Below are positions 36,948-45,997 of a stretch of DNA of 64,000 bases, piece by piece. The number at the start of each line of letters is the position of its first letter. Within the stretch, counting starts at the first letter, position 1. The stretch comes from Candidatus Accumulibacter conexus (GTDB lineage: Bacteria; Pseudomonadota; Gammaproteobacteria; Burkholderiales; Rhodocyclaceae), in assembly GCA_017592775.1 (NCBI GenBank), contig JAGFNJ010000001.1:180636-244635 (forward strand), written 5' to 3'. A model generated the notes under the pieces. The model was given only the letters and a program-made list of their open reading frames with translations. It was not told the origin of the DNA and ran no database searches. The translations under genes and the position numbers were made by a program.

Positions 36948-38660
36948 ATGAACGCGCCCGTCGGACATCCGCACGCGCGGCCGCTGGGCCAGATCCTGAT
37001 CACCAAGGGCATCCTCAGCGAAGACCAGTTGCGCATCGCGCTGCTCGAGCAGATGAAGTCCAACCGGCCGATCGGCAAGCTGCTGGTCGCGCTCGGTTTC
37101 GTCTCCGAGGCGACGCTGCGCGACGCGCTGTCGGAAAGCCTGGGCAAGCAGAGCGTCGATCTGTCGAAGGCGATCATCGATCCCTCGGCGCTCCGGCTGG
37201 TGCCGCGCGAACTCGCCAAGCGCCACCACGTCCTGCCGCTCGATTACGACGCCGCCAATCAGTGCCTGACGGTGGCGATCGCCGACATCAACGACATCGT
37301 CGCCCTCGACCGGATTCGCGGGCTCGCCGGCGACGACCTCGAGATCAGCACGCTGCTCGCCGGCGAGACCGAAATCGACCGCGCGATCGACCTGTGCTAT
37401 GGCTACGAACTGTCGATCGACGGCATCCTGCACGAGATCGAGACCGGCGAGATCGACTTCCGCGGCCTGCAGTCGTCGTCCGACGAGTACAGCCAGCCGG
37501 TCGTGCGGCTGATCGATTCGATCATGACCGATGCCGTCAAGCGCGATTCTTCCGACATCCATTTCGAGCCGGAGGCGAGCTTCCTGCGCATCCGCTACCG
37601 CATCGACGGCATGCTGCGGCAGATCCGTTCGCTGCACAAGACCTACTGGCCGGCGATGGCGGTGCGCATCAAGGTGATGTCCGGGATGAACATCGCCGAA
37701 ACCCGCGCGCCGCAGGATGGGCGGATCTCGCTCAACATGCGCGGCCGGCAGGTCGATTTCCGGGTTTCGGCGCAACCGACGATCCATGGCGAGAACATCG
37801 TCCTGCGCATCCTCGACCGGCAGAAGGGGATCGTCCCGCTCGAAGGGCTCGGCCTTGCCGAGCAGCAGCTCGACCTGCTCAAGCTGATGATCGCGCGGCC
37901 GGAGGGGATCATCCTCGTCACCGGTCCGACCGGCAGCGGCAAGACGACGACGCTGTACTCGGTGCTCAACCACATCAACTCCGAGGGGGTCAACATCATG
38001 ACCCTCGAGGACCCGGTCGAGTATCCGATGACGCTGGTGCGGCAGACTTCGGCGGCCGAATCGGTCAAGCTCGATTTCGCCAACGGCATCCGCTCGATGA
38101 TGCGCCAGGACCCGGACATCATCCTCGTCGGCGAAATCCGCGACGCCGAGACGGCCGAAATGGCGCTGCGGGCGGCGATGACCGGCCACCAGGTCTATTC
38201 GACGCTGCACACCAACTCGGCGATCGGCGCCATTCCGCGCCTCCTGGACATCGGCATCCTGCCCGACATCATGGCCGGCAACATCATCGGCATCATCGCG
38301 CAACGGCTGGTGCGTCGCCTCTGCGTGCACTGCAAGGTTCCCTACCAGGCCGAGGCACACGAGGCGCACCTGCTCGGCAAGCTGGCCGACGGGCCGCGAC
38401 CGGTCATCTATCGCCCAAGCGGCTGCGAACGCTGCGAGTTCCAGGGCTATCGCGGTCGGCTGGCGATCATGGAACTGATGCGCATCAATGCCGACATGGA
38501 CGAACTGATCGCCCGCCGCAGCACGCTGCGCGAAATGCAGCAACTGGCCAGGCGCCAGGGCGTCGTCACGCTGGCCGACGACGGCCTGCGACGCGTTCTC
38601 GACGGGTCGACGTCGCTCGAGGAAATCGGGCGCGTCGTCGACCTCACCGACCGGATGTAG
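36948..38660 (+). CDS. mshE: MshE-type pilus extension ATPase with c-di-GMP-binding domain
   Basis: A 570-residue GspE/PilB-type ATPase. The N-terminal MshEN region has two tandem motifs, RPLGQILITKGILSEDQLRI (about residues 11-30) and RPIGKLLVALGFVSEATLRD (about 40-59), the pattern known to bind c-di-GMP in MshE. The ATPase core has GPTGSGKTTTLYSVLNHINS (Walker A), the Asp box TLEDPVEYPM, Walker B DIILVGEIRDAETAEMALRA and the His box TGHQVYSTLHTNSAIGAIPR. A zinc finger follows (CVHC and CERC). The frame is open from a GTG 36 bases earlier, which is an alternative start. It drives pilus assembly. Confidence 0.93.
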   Translation: MNAPVGHPHARPLGQILITKGILSEDQLRIALLEQMKSNRPIGKLLVALGFVSEATLRDALSESLGKQSVDLSKAIIDPSALRLVPRELAKRHHVLPLDYDAANQCLTVAIADINDIVALDRIRGLAGDDLEISTLLAGETEIDRAIDLCYGYELSIDGILHEIETGEIDFRGLQSSSDEYSQPVVRLIDSIMTDAVKRDSSDIHFEPEASFLRIRYRIDGMLRQIRSLHKTYWPAMAVRIKVMSGMNIAETRAPQDGRISLNMRGRQVDFRVSAQPTIHGENIVLRILDRQKGIVPLEGLGLAEQQLDLLKLMIARPEGIILVTGPTGSGKTTTLYSVLNHINSEGVNIMTLEDPVEYPMTLVRQTSAAESVKLDFANGIRSMMRQDPDIILVGEIRDAETAEMALRAAMTGHQVYSTLHTNSAIGAIPRLLDIGILPDIMAGNIIGIIAQRLVRRLCVHCKVPYQAEAHEAHLLGKLADGPRPVIYRPSGCERCEFQGYRGRLAIMELMRINADMDELIARRSTLREMQQLARRQGVVTLADDGLRRVLDGSTSLEEIGRVVDLTDRM

Positions 38661-38664
38661 GGCC

Positions 38665-39867
38665 GTGCCCCTGTACACGTACAAGGCGGTGAGTCCCGAG
38701 GGACGGATGGTCTTCGGCCGCATCGACGCGATCAACCTCGTCGATCTCGATCTGCGACTGCGGCGCATGGAACTCGACCTCGTCAGCGGCGAGCCACTCA
38801 GCAATCGCAGCCTGCTGCGCAGTGGTGGCGTGCCGCGGCGCGAACTGATCCACTTCTGTTTCCATCTGCAGCAACTCGTCCGTGCCGGCGTGCCGATTCT
38901 CGAAGGTCTGACCGACCTGCGCGACAGTCTCGAGCATCCGCGTTTCCGTGAGGTGGTCGCCAGCCTGATCGAGTCGATCGAGGGCGGGCAGACGCTGTCG
39001 CAGGCGATGGAGAGCCATCGCCGCGTCTTCGACCAAGTCTTCGTCAGTCTCGTCCGTGCCGGCGAGGCGACCGGCCGCCTGCCGGACGTGCTGCACAGCC
39101 TGAACGAGTCGCTGAAGTGGGAGGACGAACTGGTGTCGCAGACGCGCAAGATGGCCGCCTACCCGGCCTTCGTCGGCACGATCGTCATTGCCGCCACCCT
39201 GTTCCTGATGATCTACATGGTGCCGCAGCTCCGCATCTTCGTGAAGAGCATGGGGCAGGTCCTGCCGTTGCAGACGCAGATCCTCTTCCTGGTGTCGGAC
39301 CTGCTGGTGGCCTACTGGTATCTGCTGCCGACGCTGCCGCTGCTCGCCTTCTTCGGCGTGCGACTGCTGCTGAACCACAACCCGCTGGCGCGGTTGCGCT
39401 TCGACGGCATCAAGCTGCGCGTGCCGGTGCTCGGCAGCATTCTGCGCAAGATCATCCTGGCACGCTTCGCCAACACCTTTGCGCTGCTCTACGCTTCGGG
39501 AATACCGATCCTCGAGTCGATCAGGACGACGCAGGGGGTCGTCGGCAATCTGGTCATTCGCCAGGGGCTGGAGCGGGTCGAGCAACTGATCATCGAGGGG
39601 CAGAACGTCACCGCCGCCTTCCACGGCACCGGCTTCTTCCCGCCGCTGGTGATCCGCATGCTGCGCGTCGGCGAGAACACCGGCGCCCTCGACGAAGCGC
39701 TGCTCAACGTCAGCTACTTCTACAACCGTGACGTCCGCGAGTCGGTGCAGAAGATGCAGCAACTGATCGAACCGCTGCTGACCCTGGTCATGGGCGGCAT
39801 GCTCGGCTGGATCATGCTCTCGGTGCTCGGTCCGGTCTACGACGTGATCAGCAAGATCAAGACCTGA
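38665..39867 (+). CDS. mshG: MshG/GspF-type inner-membrane platform protein
   Basis: A 400-residue type II secretion/type IV pilus platform protein. It starts with a GTG at 38665, four bases after the mshE stop, giving MPLYTYKAVSPEGRMVFGRI. It has two copies of the GspF domain: the first near 70-190 (ELIHFCFHLQQLVRAGVPIL), the second near 270-390 (RFANTFALLYASGIPILESI). Membrane helices lie near 168-190, 215-240 and 375-397. It couples the ATPase to the growing pilus. Confidence 0.93.
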   Translation: MPLYTYKAVSPEGRMVFGRIDAINLVDLDLRLRRMELDLVSGEPLSNRSLLRSGGVPRRELIHFCFHLQQLVRAGVPILEGLTDLRDSLEHPRFREVVASLIESIEGGQTLSQAMESHRRVFDQVFVSLVRAGEATGRLPDVLHSLNESLKWEDELVSQTRKMAAYPAFVGTIVIAATLFLMIYMVPQLRIFVKSMGQVLPLQTQILFLVSDLLVAYWYLLPTLPLLAFFGVRLLLNHNPLARLRFDGIKLRVPVLGSILRKIILARFANTFALLYASGIPILESIRTTQGVVGNLVIRQGLERVEQLIIEGQNVTAAFHGTGFFPPLVIRMLRVGENTGALDEALLNVSYFYNRDVRESVQKMQQLIEPLLTLVMGGMLGWIMLSVLGPVYDVISKIKT

Positions 39868-39871
39868 AGCC

Positions 39872-41416
39872 ATGTATGCCCGTCGCCTCCTCTACCTCAG
39901 CGCGCACCAGTTGACCGCCTGGCTCTGGCACGCCGGCACGCTGACCGAAGAGGGAACCTTCGACGTCACCGAGGACGGGCGTCAGCGCTTTCTGCGTTAC
40001 CTCGACGGCCAGCGCAAGAGCCTCTTCTGGCTCCTCGTCAACGTCGCCGACGAAGGCTTCCACATCGAGAAGATCCCCTTCCTGCGCGGCGACGACCGGG
40101 AAACCGTGATCGCGCGCAAGCTCGGGCAGCATTTCTTCAGCGCGACGCTGACCGCCGCGCTCTCGCTCGGTTACGAGAAGTCGCGGCGCAAGGATGAGCG
40201 CGTCCTGCTGGCGGCGCTGACCAACAACGAGTTCTTCGCCCCCTGGTTGGCGGCGCTCGCCAGCTCCGGGGTGGCGCTCGCCGGGGTGCATTCGCTATCC
40301 ATGCTCGGGCCCTCGCTGCTCCGGAAACTCGGCGTCGCCGACGAGCGCTGCCTGTTGCTGACGATCCAGGACCAGTCGATCCGGCAGAGCTACCTGGAGA
40401 AGGGACAACTCCAGTTCAGCCGCCTCAGCCCGCTCCAGAACAGCAGCATCGGCGGCATCGCGCAGACCTTCGCTGCCGAGTCGCGCAAGCTGCAGCAGTA
40501 TCTCGTCAGTCAGCGGCTGCTCGGCCGGCAGCAGGCGATCAGGGCCTGTCTCGTCGCGCATCCGCAGGCCATCAGTGCGATCGCGGGCAGTTGTGTCGAC
40601 AGCGAAACGCTGACCTTCGCCATCTTTGACCTCGAGAGCTGCGCGCAGCGCAGCGGTCTCGTGACGCTGCCGACTGACAGTCGCTGCGAACGGCTGCTGC
40701 TGCATCTGCTGGCCAGCGACCCGCCGCGCAGCCAGTTCGCCAACGATCAACAACGCCATGGCTATCACCTCTGGCTCGTCCGTTCGGCGCTGCAGGGCGT
40801 CGGTGCGGTGGCGCTGGCGGCGTGTCTGCTGTGGTCCGGCAAACAGTTCTACGATGCCTACCGGGTGAATCAGGAGGTGGATCTCGTCGCCAGCGAGACG
40901 GCGCTCGCACGTCGGCGCTACGACGAGATCGTCAGGACCTTCCCGCCGATCCCGACCAGCAACGACAACCTGCGGCGGGTGATCGATCGCTACCTCGAGC
41001 TGGAGAGGACCACGGGATCGCCCGACTATCTCTGGCGGGAACTCGGCCGCGCGCTGCACGGTGTGCCGGCGGTCGAACTCGACGGCCTCGACTGGAAGCT
41101 GACGCCGGCAGCGCCCGCACCCCCTTCGCCCGGCGGCGGCGACGGCAAGGGCAGGGCAGTGTCAGGGCCCGGCGGCGAGACGATCATCGTCCGCGGCAGC
41201 ATCCGCCTCGGCGACGAGAGCAACCCGCGACAGGTGCTGGCCGTCTTCAACCGCTTTCTCGAGGCGCTCAGGCGCAACCCGCAGCTCGAAGTCGAGGTGT
41301 TGCAGCAGCCCTTCGATGTCGAGTCCGGCAAAGCGTTGAAGGGTGGCGACGCAGCCGCCGAGGAGCGGCAGCCGCGCGCCTTCCGACTGCAGTTGCGGCG
41401 GGTGCTCGGGGCATGA
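39872..41416 (+). CDS. mshI: MshI/PilM-PilN-like pilus biogenesis protein
   Basis: A 514-residue protein. The N-terminal 290 residues look like a PilM/MshI actin-like region (LWHAGTLTEEGTFDVTEDGR, LLLTIQDQSIRQSYLEKGQL). One membrane helix near 308-328 (LQGVGAVALAACLLWSGKQF) is followed by a PilN-like periplasmic part with coiled coil and a ferredoxin-like end (NPRQVLAVFNRFLEALRRNP, QPRAFRLQLRRVLGA). The layout equals a PilM-PilN fusion. The residue-level match to either family is weak, so the name rests mainly on position between mshG and the PilO-like gene. Its stop overlaps the next start (ATGA). Confidence 0.65.
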   Translation: MYARRLLYLSAHQLTAWLWHAGTLTEEGTFDVTEDGRQRFLRYLDGQRKSLFWLLVNVADEGFHIEKIPFLRGDDRETVIARKLGQHFFSATLTAALSLGYEKSRRKDERVLLAALTNNEFFAPWLAALASSGVALAGVHSLSMLGPSLLRKLGVADERCLLLTIQDQSIRQSYLEKGQLQFSRLSPLQNSSIGGIAQTFAAESRKLQQYLVSQRLLGRQQAIRACLVAHPQAISAIAGSCVDSETLTFAIFDLESCAQRSGLVTLPTDSRCERLLLHLLASDPPRSQFANDQQRHGYHLWLVRSALQGVGAVALAACLLWSGKQFYDAYRVNQEVDLVASETALARRRYDEIVRTFPPIPTSNDNLRRVIDRYLELERTTGSPDYLWRELGRALHGVPAVELDGLDWKLTPAAPAPPSPGGGDGKGRAVSGPGGETIIVRGSIRLGDESNPRQVLAVFNRFLEALRRNPQLEVEVLQQPFDVESGKALKGGDAAAEERQPRAFRLQLRRVLGA

Positions 41417-42048
41417 AGTTTGGCGCCGAGGACTGGCCGAAGGTCCAGGTCAGCGCACTGGCGGCGCTGCTCATGGTCGCGGTCGGCGCCGCGACCCTGT
41501 ACGCCGCGAACCGCTTCCGCGACGCTGCCGAGCAGGCGCGCACGCTTGCTCTCGCGCAGCGCAGCGAGGCCGACGGCAAGCTCAGGCGGGTGCGCGAGGA
41601 AGAGAGCGAGATCAAGAACAAGTCGCTCCTCTTCAACAGCCTGCACGAGCGTGGCATGATTGGCGACGAGCCGCGGCTGGAATGGATCGAGCTGCTCAAG
41701 GACATTCGCGACCGCCACCGCCTGCTCGACCTGCGTTACGAGCTGTCACCGCAAAGACCGCTGGATAGCGGCGAGGTCGGCGATTTCGCCTTCTACCTCA
41801 GTTCGATGAAGCTCGAGTTGAAGTTGCTGCACGAGGAGGACCTGAGCCGCTTTCTCGCCGATCTGCGGCAGCAGGCGAAAGCGCTGATCCGCATCAATCG
41901 CTGCCATGTCGAGCGGCTGCCGGCAGGGGCCGAGGAGCGTGCCGGTGGCCGGGCGAACCTGCTCGCCGAGTGCGATCTGGACTGGCTGACGGCGCGTGAG
42001 GCGGGCAGGAAGCATCCGCCGGACGACGGCAGGTCCGCCGGGCGGTAG
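41413..42048 (+). CDS. PilO/MshJ-like pilus biogenesis protein
   Basis: A 211-residue protein. The short cytoplasmic start MKFGAEDWPKVQVSALAALL is followed by one membrane helix (16-35, SALAALLMVAVGAATLYAAN), a coiled coil (36-80, RDAAEQARTLALAQRSEADG) and a small periplasmic domain (MKLELKLLHEEDLSRFLADL). This is the architecture of PilO/GspM/MshJ. It begins in the ATGA overlap with the gene before it. Sequence similarity is faint; the assignment is by architecture and position. Confidence 0.6.
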   Translation: MKFGAEDWPKVQVSALAALLMVAVGAATLYAANRFRDAAEQARTLALAQRSEADGKLRRVREEESEIKNKSLLFNSLHERGMIGDEPRLEWIELLKDIRDRHRLLDLRYELSPQRPLDSGEVGDFAFYLSSMKLELKLLHEEDLSRFLADLRQQAKALIRINRCHVERLPAGAEERAGGRANLLAECDLDWLTAREAGRKHPPDDGRSAGR

Positions 42049-42112
42049 CGCGCGGTGGCTGGGGCAGCGACTGGAAAACGGGGTGCAGGCAGATGATGAG
42101 AGGCGGCGAGAG

Positions 42113-42559
42113 ATGATGCGACTGATTGCCGGCGGCCTGGCGAGTGTCTGCCTGTGGCTGGCGATGTCCTGCCCGGCCGTCGCCGAGGAGGCGCTCGATC
42201 GCCTGTTCTTCACCCCCGAGCGACGGCAGCAACTCGATCGCCAGCGGCAGACCAACGTCCTCGACCAGCAGGCGGTACAGAGCGAGCCGACGCTGACCAT
42301 CGACGGCATCGTCACGCGCAGCAGCGGCCGGCGAACGGCCTGGATCAATGGCAATCCGCAGAGCGAAGGCGACATCGGCAGCGGCGTCAGCGTCGGCGCG
42401 CAGCGCGGCGATCCCGGCCGGGTGGTGGTCCGTACCGATTCGCTGCCGGCCGTCAGGGCGCGCGTCGGGGAAACGGTGAACAGCAGCACCGGCGAGACGC
42501 AGGATCTGCTCAATGGTGGCACGATCGTCGTTCATGGTCGCCCGGCGGCGAAGAGATAG
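42113..42559 (+). CDS. MshK/PilP-like periplasmic pilus protein
   Basis: A 148-residue exported protein. The signal peptide MMRLIAGGLASVCLWLAMSC ends near AVA-EE. The mature part has LDRLFFTPERRQQLDRQRQT, then LTIDGIVTRSSGRRTAWING, a short beta-rich fold like that of MshK/PilP (GIVxRSxGRxTVWINGxxxxE). It probably contacts the secretin. Met 42113 is used; a second Met follows directly. It stands 64 bases after the PilO-like gene in the same direction. Confidence 0.65.
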   Translation: MMRLIAGGLASVCLWLAMSCPAVAEEALDRLFFTPERRQQLDRQRQTNVLDQQAVQSEPTLTIDGIVTRSSGRRTAWINGNPQSEGDIGSGVSVGAQRGDPGRVVVRTDSLPAVRARVGETVNSSTGETQDLLNGGTIVVHGRPAAKR

Positions 42560-42562
42560 CCG

Positions 42563-43549
42563 ATGCGGCGGCGATGCGGCGTCGGGATCAGGCAGTTGCC
42601 GAACGGCGCGCCGCGACGGCAGGCCGGGGTTGCGCTGCTGGCGCTGCTGACCCTGCTGACGCTCTGGGGACTGTATCTCCTGGTCGGCGAACTCAACACG
42701 ACGCAGTTCCAGGTGGCGCGCAAGGAGGCGACCGGGGCGGCGCTGGTCCAGGCGAGGCAGGCGCTGGTCGGTCGGGCTGCCGGCGACGACAACCGCCCCG
42801 GCAGCCTGCCGTGCCCGGCGCTCGATGAGAGCGGCGTCGCGGCACTGCTGGTTGGCAACCAATGTCCCACCTACATCGGGCGCCTGCCTTGGCGAACGCT
42901 CGATGTCGGCCAGCTGCGCGATGACGCCGGCCAGTTGTTGTGGTATGCGCTGGCGCCGGCATTGCGCGACGACGACTCGGCGCAGCCGATCAACTTCGAA
43001 ACCGTTCCCCAACTGCGGCTCGACGGAGCGCCCAACGTCGCGGCGATCATCTTCGCGCCCGGGGCGCCGCTGGCCGGCCAGAACGGCCGACCGGGCAACG
43101 CGGTCGCCGACTATCTCGACGGCAGCAACGGCGACGGCGACCAGGACTTCGTCTCCGGGCCGCACACGGCGGTCTTCAACGACAACGTCCTGGCAGTCAC
43201 GCGTGACGACGTCTTTCGCGTCGTCAATCAGCGTGTCCTCGGCGAGGTCCGTGCGCGTGCCGAGAACGCGAGCCTTCCCGACCATGGCCTGCGCGGCTAC
43301 CAGGCGCTCAACGGCAGCTTCCCGGCCGCCGACGGAGACAGCGACGGCTGGGCGGATGCGGGCGTGACGATGGGCCGGCTGCCGTACCGCGATCTCTCGT
43401 TCAGCGCAGCGGCTCTTGCCTGGCTGACGGCCAACGACTGGTGGCGGCTGGTCAGCTACACGCAGCTCGCTCCCTGCCTGGCGCGGATCGGCATCGTCGG
43501 CAGCACTGCGACGATGGATGTCGCCGGAGCCAGCCCCCCCTGTCCCTGA
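42563..43549 (+). CDS. uncharacterised pilus-locus protein with prepilin-like helix
   Basis: A 328-residue protein not recognised as a named family. The N-terminus is basic (MRRRCGVGIRQLPNGAPRRQ) and followed by a strong hydrophobic helix (GVALLALLTLLTLWGLYLLV). Unlike a true prepilin it lacks Glu at position +5 after a Gly-Phe cleavage site. The rest is polar and exported, with Cys pairs (LPCPALDE, GNQCPTYIGR) and two Asp-rich stretches (DYLDGSNGDGDQDF, AADGDSDGWAD) that could bind calcium. Proteins like this are seen between mshK-like and prepilin genes, so it is likely a minor pilus or tip component. It starts four bases after the previous stop. Confidence 0.5.
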   Translation: MRRRCGVGIRQLPNGAPRRQAGVALLALLTLLTLWGLYLLVGELNTTQFQVARKEATGAALVQARQALVGRAAGDDNRPGSLPCPALDESGVAALLVGNQCPTYIGRLPWRTLDVGQLRDDAGQLLWYALAPALRDDDSAQPINFETVPQLRLDGAPNVAAIIFAPGAPLAGQNGRPGNAVADYLDGSNGDGDQDFVSGPHTAVFNDNVLAVTRDDVFRVVNQRVLGEVRARAENASLPDHGLRGYQALNGSFPAADGDSDGWADAGVTMGRLPYRDLSFSAAALAWLTANDWWRLVSYTQLAPCLARIGIVGSTATMDVAGASPPCP

Positions 43550-43617
43550 GCCACCGGCGAACGCTTGCCGGGATCTGTGGCGACCGGACCTGGCAGCGAC
43601 TCGAGCCAACGGAGCCT

Positions 43618-43646
43618 TTGTAATTGCGCAAGGCACGCACTAGAAT
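43618..43646 (+). promoter_or_regulatory. sigma-70-like promoter before the first prepilin
   Basis: TTGTAA (43618-43623) and TAGAAT (43641-43646) are 17 bases apart, a four-of-six and five-of-six match to consensus. It lies about 115 bases before the prepilin ATG at 43761, in the only sizeable gap in this part of the pilus locus. Confidence 0.5.
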
Positions 43647-43760
43647 GATAGCCTCGCATGCAGCGTCGTCAGGACGCAGTTCTTTGCCGATCTTCCTTCT
43701 TCGGCGGCAGCGGAAAATCCCCGGCGGCCGGAGTGCTTGCAGATCCAGTGAGGTGCCCGC

Positions 43761-44501
43761 ATGAACAGATTGCCATCGCGTGCCACGCCGAGTCGGGGCT
43801 TTACGTTGACCGAACTGGCGGTTGTCCTGGTCGTCGTCGCGCTCGTCCTCGGTGGTCTCCTGTCGCCGCTGGCGACGCAGATGGACGTCCGCATGACCGC
43901 TGAAACGCGCAAGGATCTCGCGGACATCAGGGAGGCGCTGCTCGGCTTCGCCGTCATCAACGGCCGTTTTCCCTGTCCGGCTGCTGCCACGACCGCCAGC
44001 GGGGTTGCCGGCGCCGGGCTGGAAGCGGCCCATGATGCCGGCGGCAACTGTCCGAACGCCTCCGGCGTCGTGCCCTGGGTGACCCTCGGCGTCCCCGAGA
44101 CCGACGCCTGGGGGCAACGCTACACGTATCGCGTGACACCGGCCTTTGCCCAGCGCGTGTCGCCGCCCCGGAGTGCGGCGTTCGATCTCGGCACCGCCGG
44201 TACCCTCGACGTTCGCTCGGCGACGGTGGGCGGAACGATGGTGGCCGGCGGGCTGCCGGTGGTGGTCGTTTCGCACGGTGCCAATGGCCGCGGCGGCTAC
44301 AACCGCGCTGGCGTGCAACTGCCGAACGGCGAGGTCGTCGACGAAATCGACAACCAGTTGACGAATGCCGGCACGGCGATGGCGAATGCCGTTTTCGTCA
44401 GCCGGGCACGGAACCCGGACAGCGGTTTCGACGACGAGGTCGGCTGGGTCCCGCGCGCCATTCTCGTCAGCCGGATGATCGGCGTGGGCAAGCTTCCGTG
44501 A
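43761..44501 (+). CDS. type IV prepilin-like protein
   Basis: A 246-residue prepilin. The class III signal RGFTLTELAVVLVVVALVLG has the processing site Gly13/Phe14 and Glu at mature position 5, followed by the hydrophobic assembly helix. The globular part (residues 40-246) has a Cys pair near 74 and 97 (FPCPAAA, GGNCPNAS), with a Gly-rich NGRGGYNRAG loop. It is larger than most major pilins, which suggests a minor pilin. It follows a gap of 210 bases with its own likely promoter. Confidence 0.82.
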   Translation: MNRLPSRATPSRGFTLTELAVVLVVVALVLGGLLSPLATQMDVRMTAETRKDLADIREALLGFAVINGRFPCPAAATTASGVAGAGLEAAHDAGGNCPNASGVVPWVTLGVPETDAWGQRYTYRVTPAFAQRVSPPRSAAFDLGTAGTLDVRSATVGGTMVAGGLPVVVVSHGANGRGGYNRAGVQLPNGEVVDEIDNQLTNAGTAMANAVFVSRARNPDSGFDDEVGWVPRAILVSRMIGVGKLP

Positions 44502-44638
44502 GCGCTCGCCGCGCCGCCCGGCGGTCAGCGTCGGCAGAATGCGCCGGTAGCGGCGGCGCGGTCGCCTTGGCGCGTAGTGGGTAGTGGCGGGGCGGCGAAC
44601 GGAGGCGCCGCCCGTTCCTCCTGCGCCCCGCCCTGTCA

Positions 44639-45997
44639 TTGGTCGGCACGTGGTTGCGTCGCGCGCGGCGGCGAGCGTGCCCCGGCGTTCCGCTGTGGGT
44701 CGCGGTGGCGGTGACTTCTTGCCGCACCTTCCTTGCCCGTCTGCGTACCGCCGGCGTGGCTGCGGACGACCCGGAAGAGCTGCGCCTGCAGAAATCGCTG
44801 CTCTTCTTCGCCACCGGCCTGATCTGCTTTGCCTCGGTCGCCTGGCTGCTGATCTACTGGCAACTGGGGCCGCGTTTCTCGTCGAACCTGCCGTTTGCCC
44901 TGCAACTCCTGCTGGTCGGCAACCTGCTGCTGTACCTGTGGACGCTGAACTTCAACTTCTTTCGCCAGGTTCAGCTCGCACTCTTCCTGTTCATGCCCTT
45001 CGTCGCGCAATGGAGCATCGGCAGCTTCATCGACGCCAGCGGCATCAGCCTCTGGGCGCTGCTGGCGCCGATCGGCGCCGTCCTGTTCATCGGCCCGCGC
45101 GAATCGGGCGCATGGTTCTTCGCCTATGTCTTTCTCACCGTCCTTTCCGGAGGTTTCGACTTCTACCTCGCCGACTCGCTGCTGGCGCAGCCGCCGAAGG
45201 TGCCGCTGCGGACGACGGCATTCTTCTTCGCCCTCAACTTCGTTGCCGTGTCGACGATCGTCTACCTGTTGCTGCGCTACGCCGACGGCGAGAAGCACAA
45301 GGCGCAGCAGCGTCTGCAGGAAGCGCATCGCCTGCTGCAGGTCGAACAGGATCGCTCGGAACGGCTGTTGCTCAACATTCTGCCGGGGCCGATCGCCAAG
45401 CGCCTGAAGGACAGCGACCAGACGATCGCCGACGGTTTTGCCGAGGTCTCGGTCATGTTCGCCGACATCGTCAACTTCACCCGCGTTGCCGAAGGACTGA
45501 CGCCGCAACAGGTGTTCAGCATGCTCAACAAGATCTTCTCCTCCTTCGACGAACTGGCCGAGAAGTACGAGTTGGAGAAGATCAAGACGATCGGCGACGC
45601 CTACATGGTCGCTGCCGGGCTCAACGATGCCTGCCGCAACCCTGCCGAATCACTTGCCGACATGGCACTGGAGATGTGTGCCCTGCTGCACCATGACTTC
45701 AGCGTCAACGAGATGCATCTCGAGCTGCGGATCGGCATCGGCACCGGACCGGTGGTCGCTGGCGTCGTCGGCAAGAAGAAGTTCATCTACGACCTCTGGG
45801 GCGATACGGTGAACGTCGCCAGTCGCGTCACCACCGAAGGGGTTCCGGGAATCGTTCAGGTCGATCAGCGGACCTACTGGCGGCTCTGCAACAGTTTCGA
45901 CTTTCAGGAGCCGCAGACGATCCAGGTCAAGGGCAAGGGCAGCATGATCGTCCACCGCCTGATCGGTCGCCGCGCGGCGACGCGGGTCAGCGCCTAG
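44639..45997 (+). CDS. class III adenylate/guanylate cyclase, membrane-bound
   Basis: A 452-residue protein with about six membrane helices (residues 50-215), a short linking coiled coil (KAQQRLQEAHRLLQVEQDRS) and a C-terminal class III cyclase domain (about 245-430). Catalytic pattern: VMFADIVNFT with metal-binding Asp, KIKTIGDAYMVAAGL with the substrate-specifying Lys, a second metal Asp in IGDAY, and DLWGDTVNVASR with the transition-state Asn and Arg. The Lys and Asp points favour ATP, hence cAMP. The start is uncertain: the frame opens with a TTG at 44639 and later GTG codons near 44698-44710 are equally possible. It lies inside the pilus locus, after the prepilin. Confidence 0.82.
   Translation: MVGTWLRRARRRACPGVPLWVAVAVTSCRTFLARLRTAGVAADDPEELRLQKSLLFFATGLICFASVAWLLIYWQLGPRFSSNLPFALQLLLVGNLLLYLWTLNFNFFRQVQLALFLFMPFVAQWSIGSFIDASGISLWALLAPIGAVLFIGPRESGAWFFAYVFLTVLSGGFDFYLADSLLAQPPKVPLRTTAFFFALNFVAVSTIVYLLLRYADGEKHKAQQRLQEAHRLLQVEQDRSERLLLNILPGPIAKRLKDSDQTIADGFAEVSVMFADIVNFTRVAEGLTPQQVFSMLNKIFSSFDELAEKYELEKIKTIGDAYMVAAGLNDACRNPAESLADMALEMCALLHHDFSVNEMHLELRIGIGTGPVVAGVVGKKKFIYDLWGDTVNVASRVTTEGVPGIVQVDQRTYWRLCNSFDFQEPQTIQVKGKGSMIVHRLIGRRAATRVSA

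Noticed and set aside
36126-39149. Minus-strand open frame of 1007 codons across mshN, mshE and mshG
   Set aside because: An antisense shadow of three well-supported genes; no domains.
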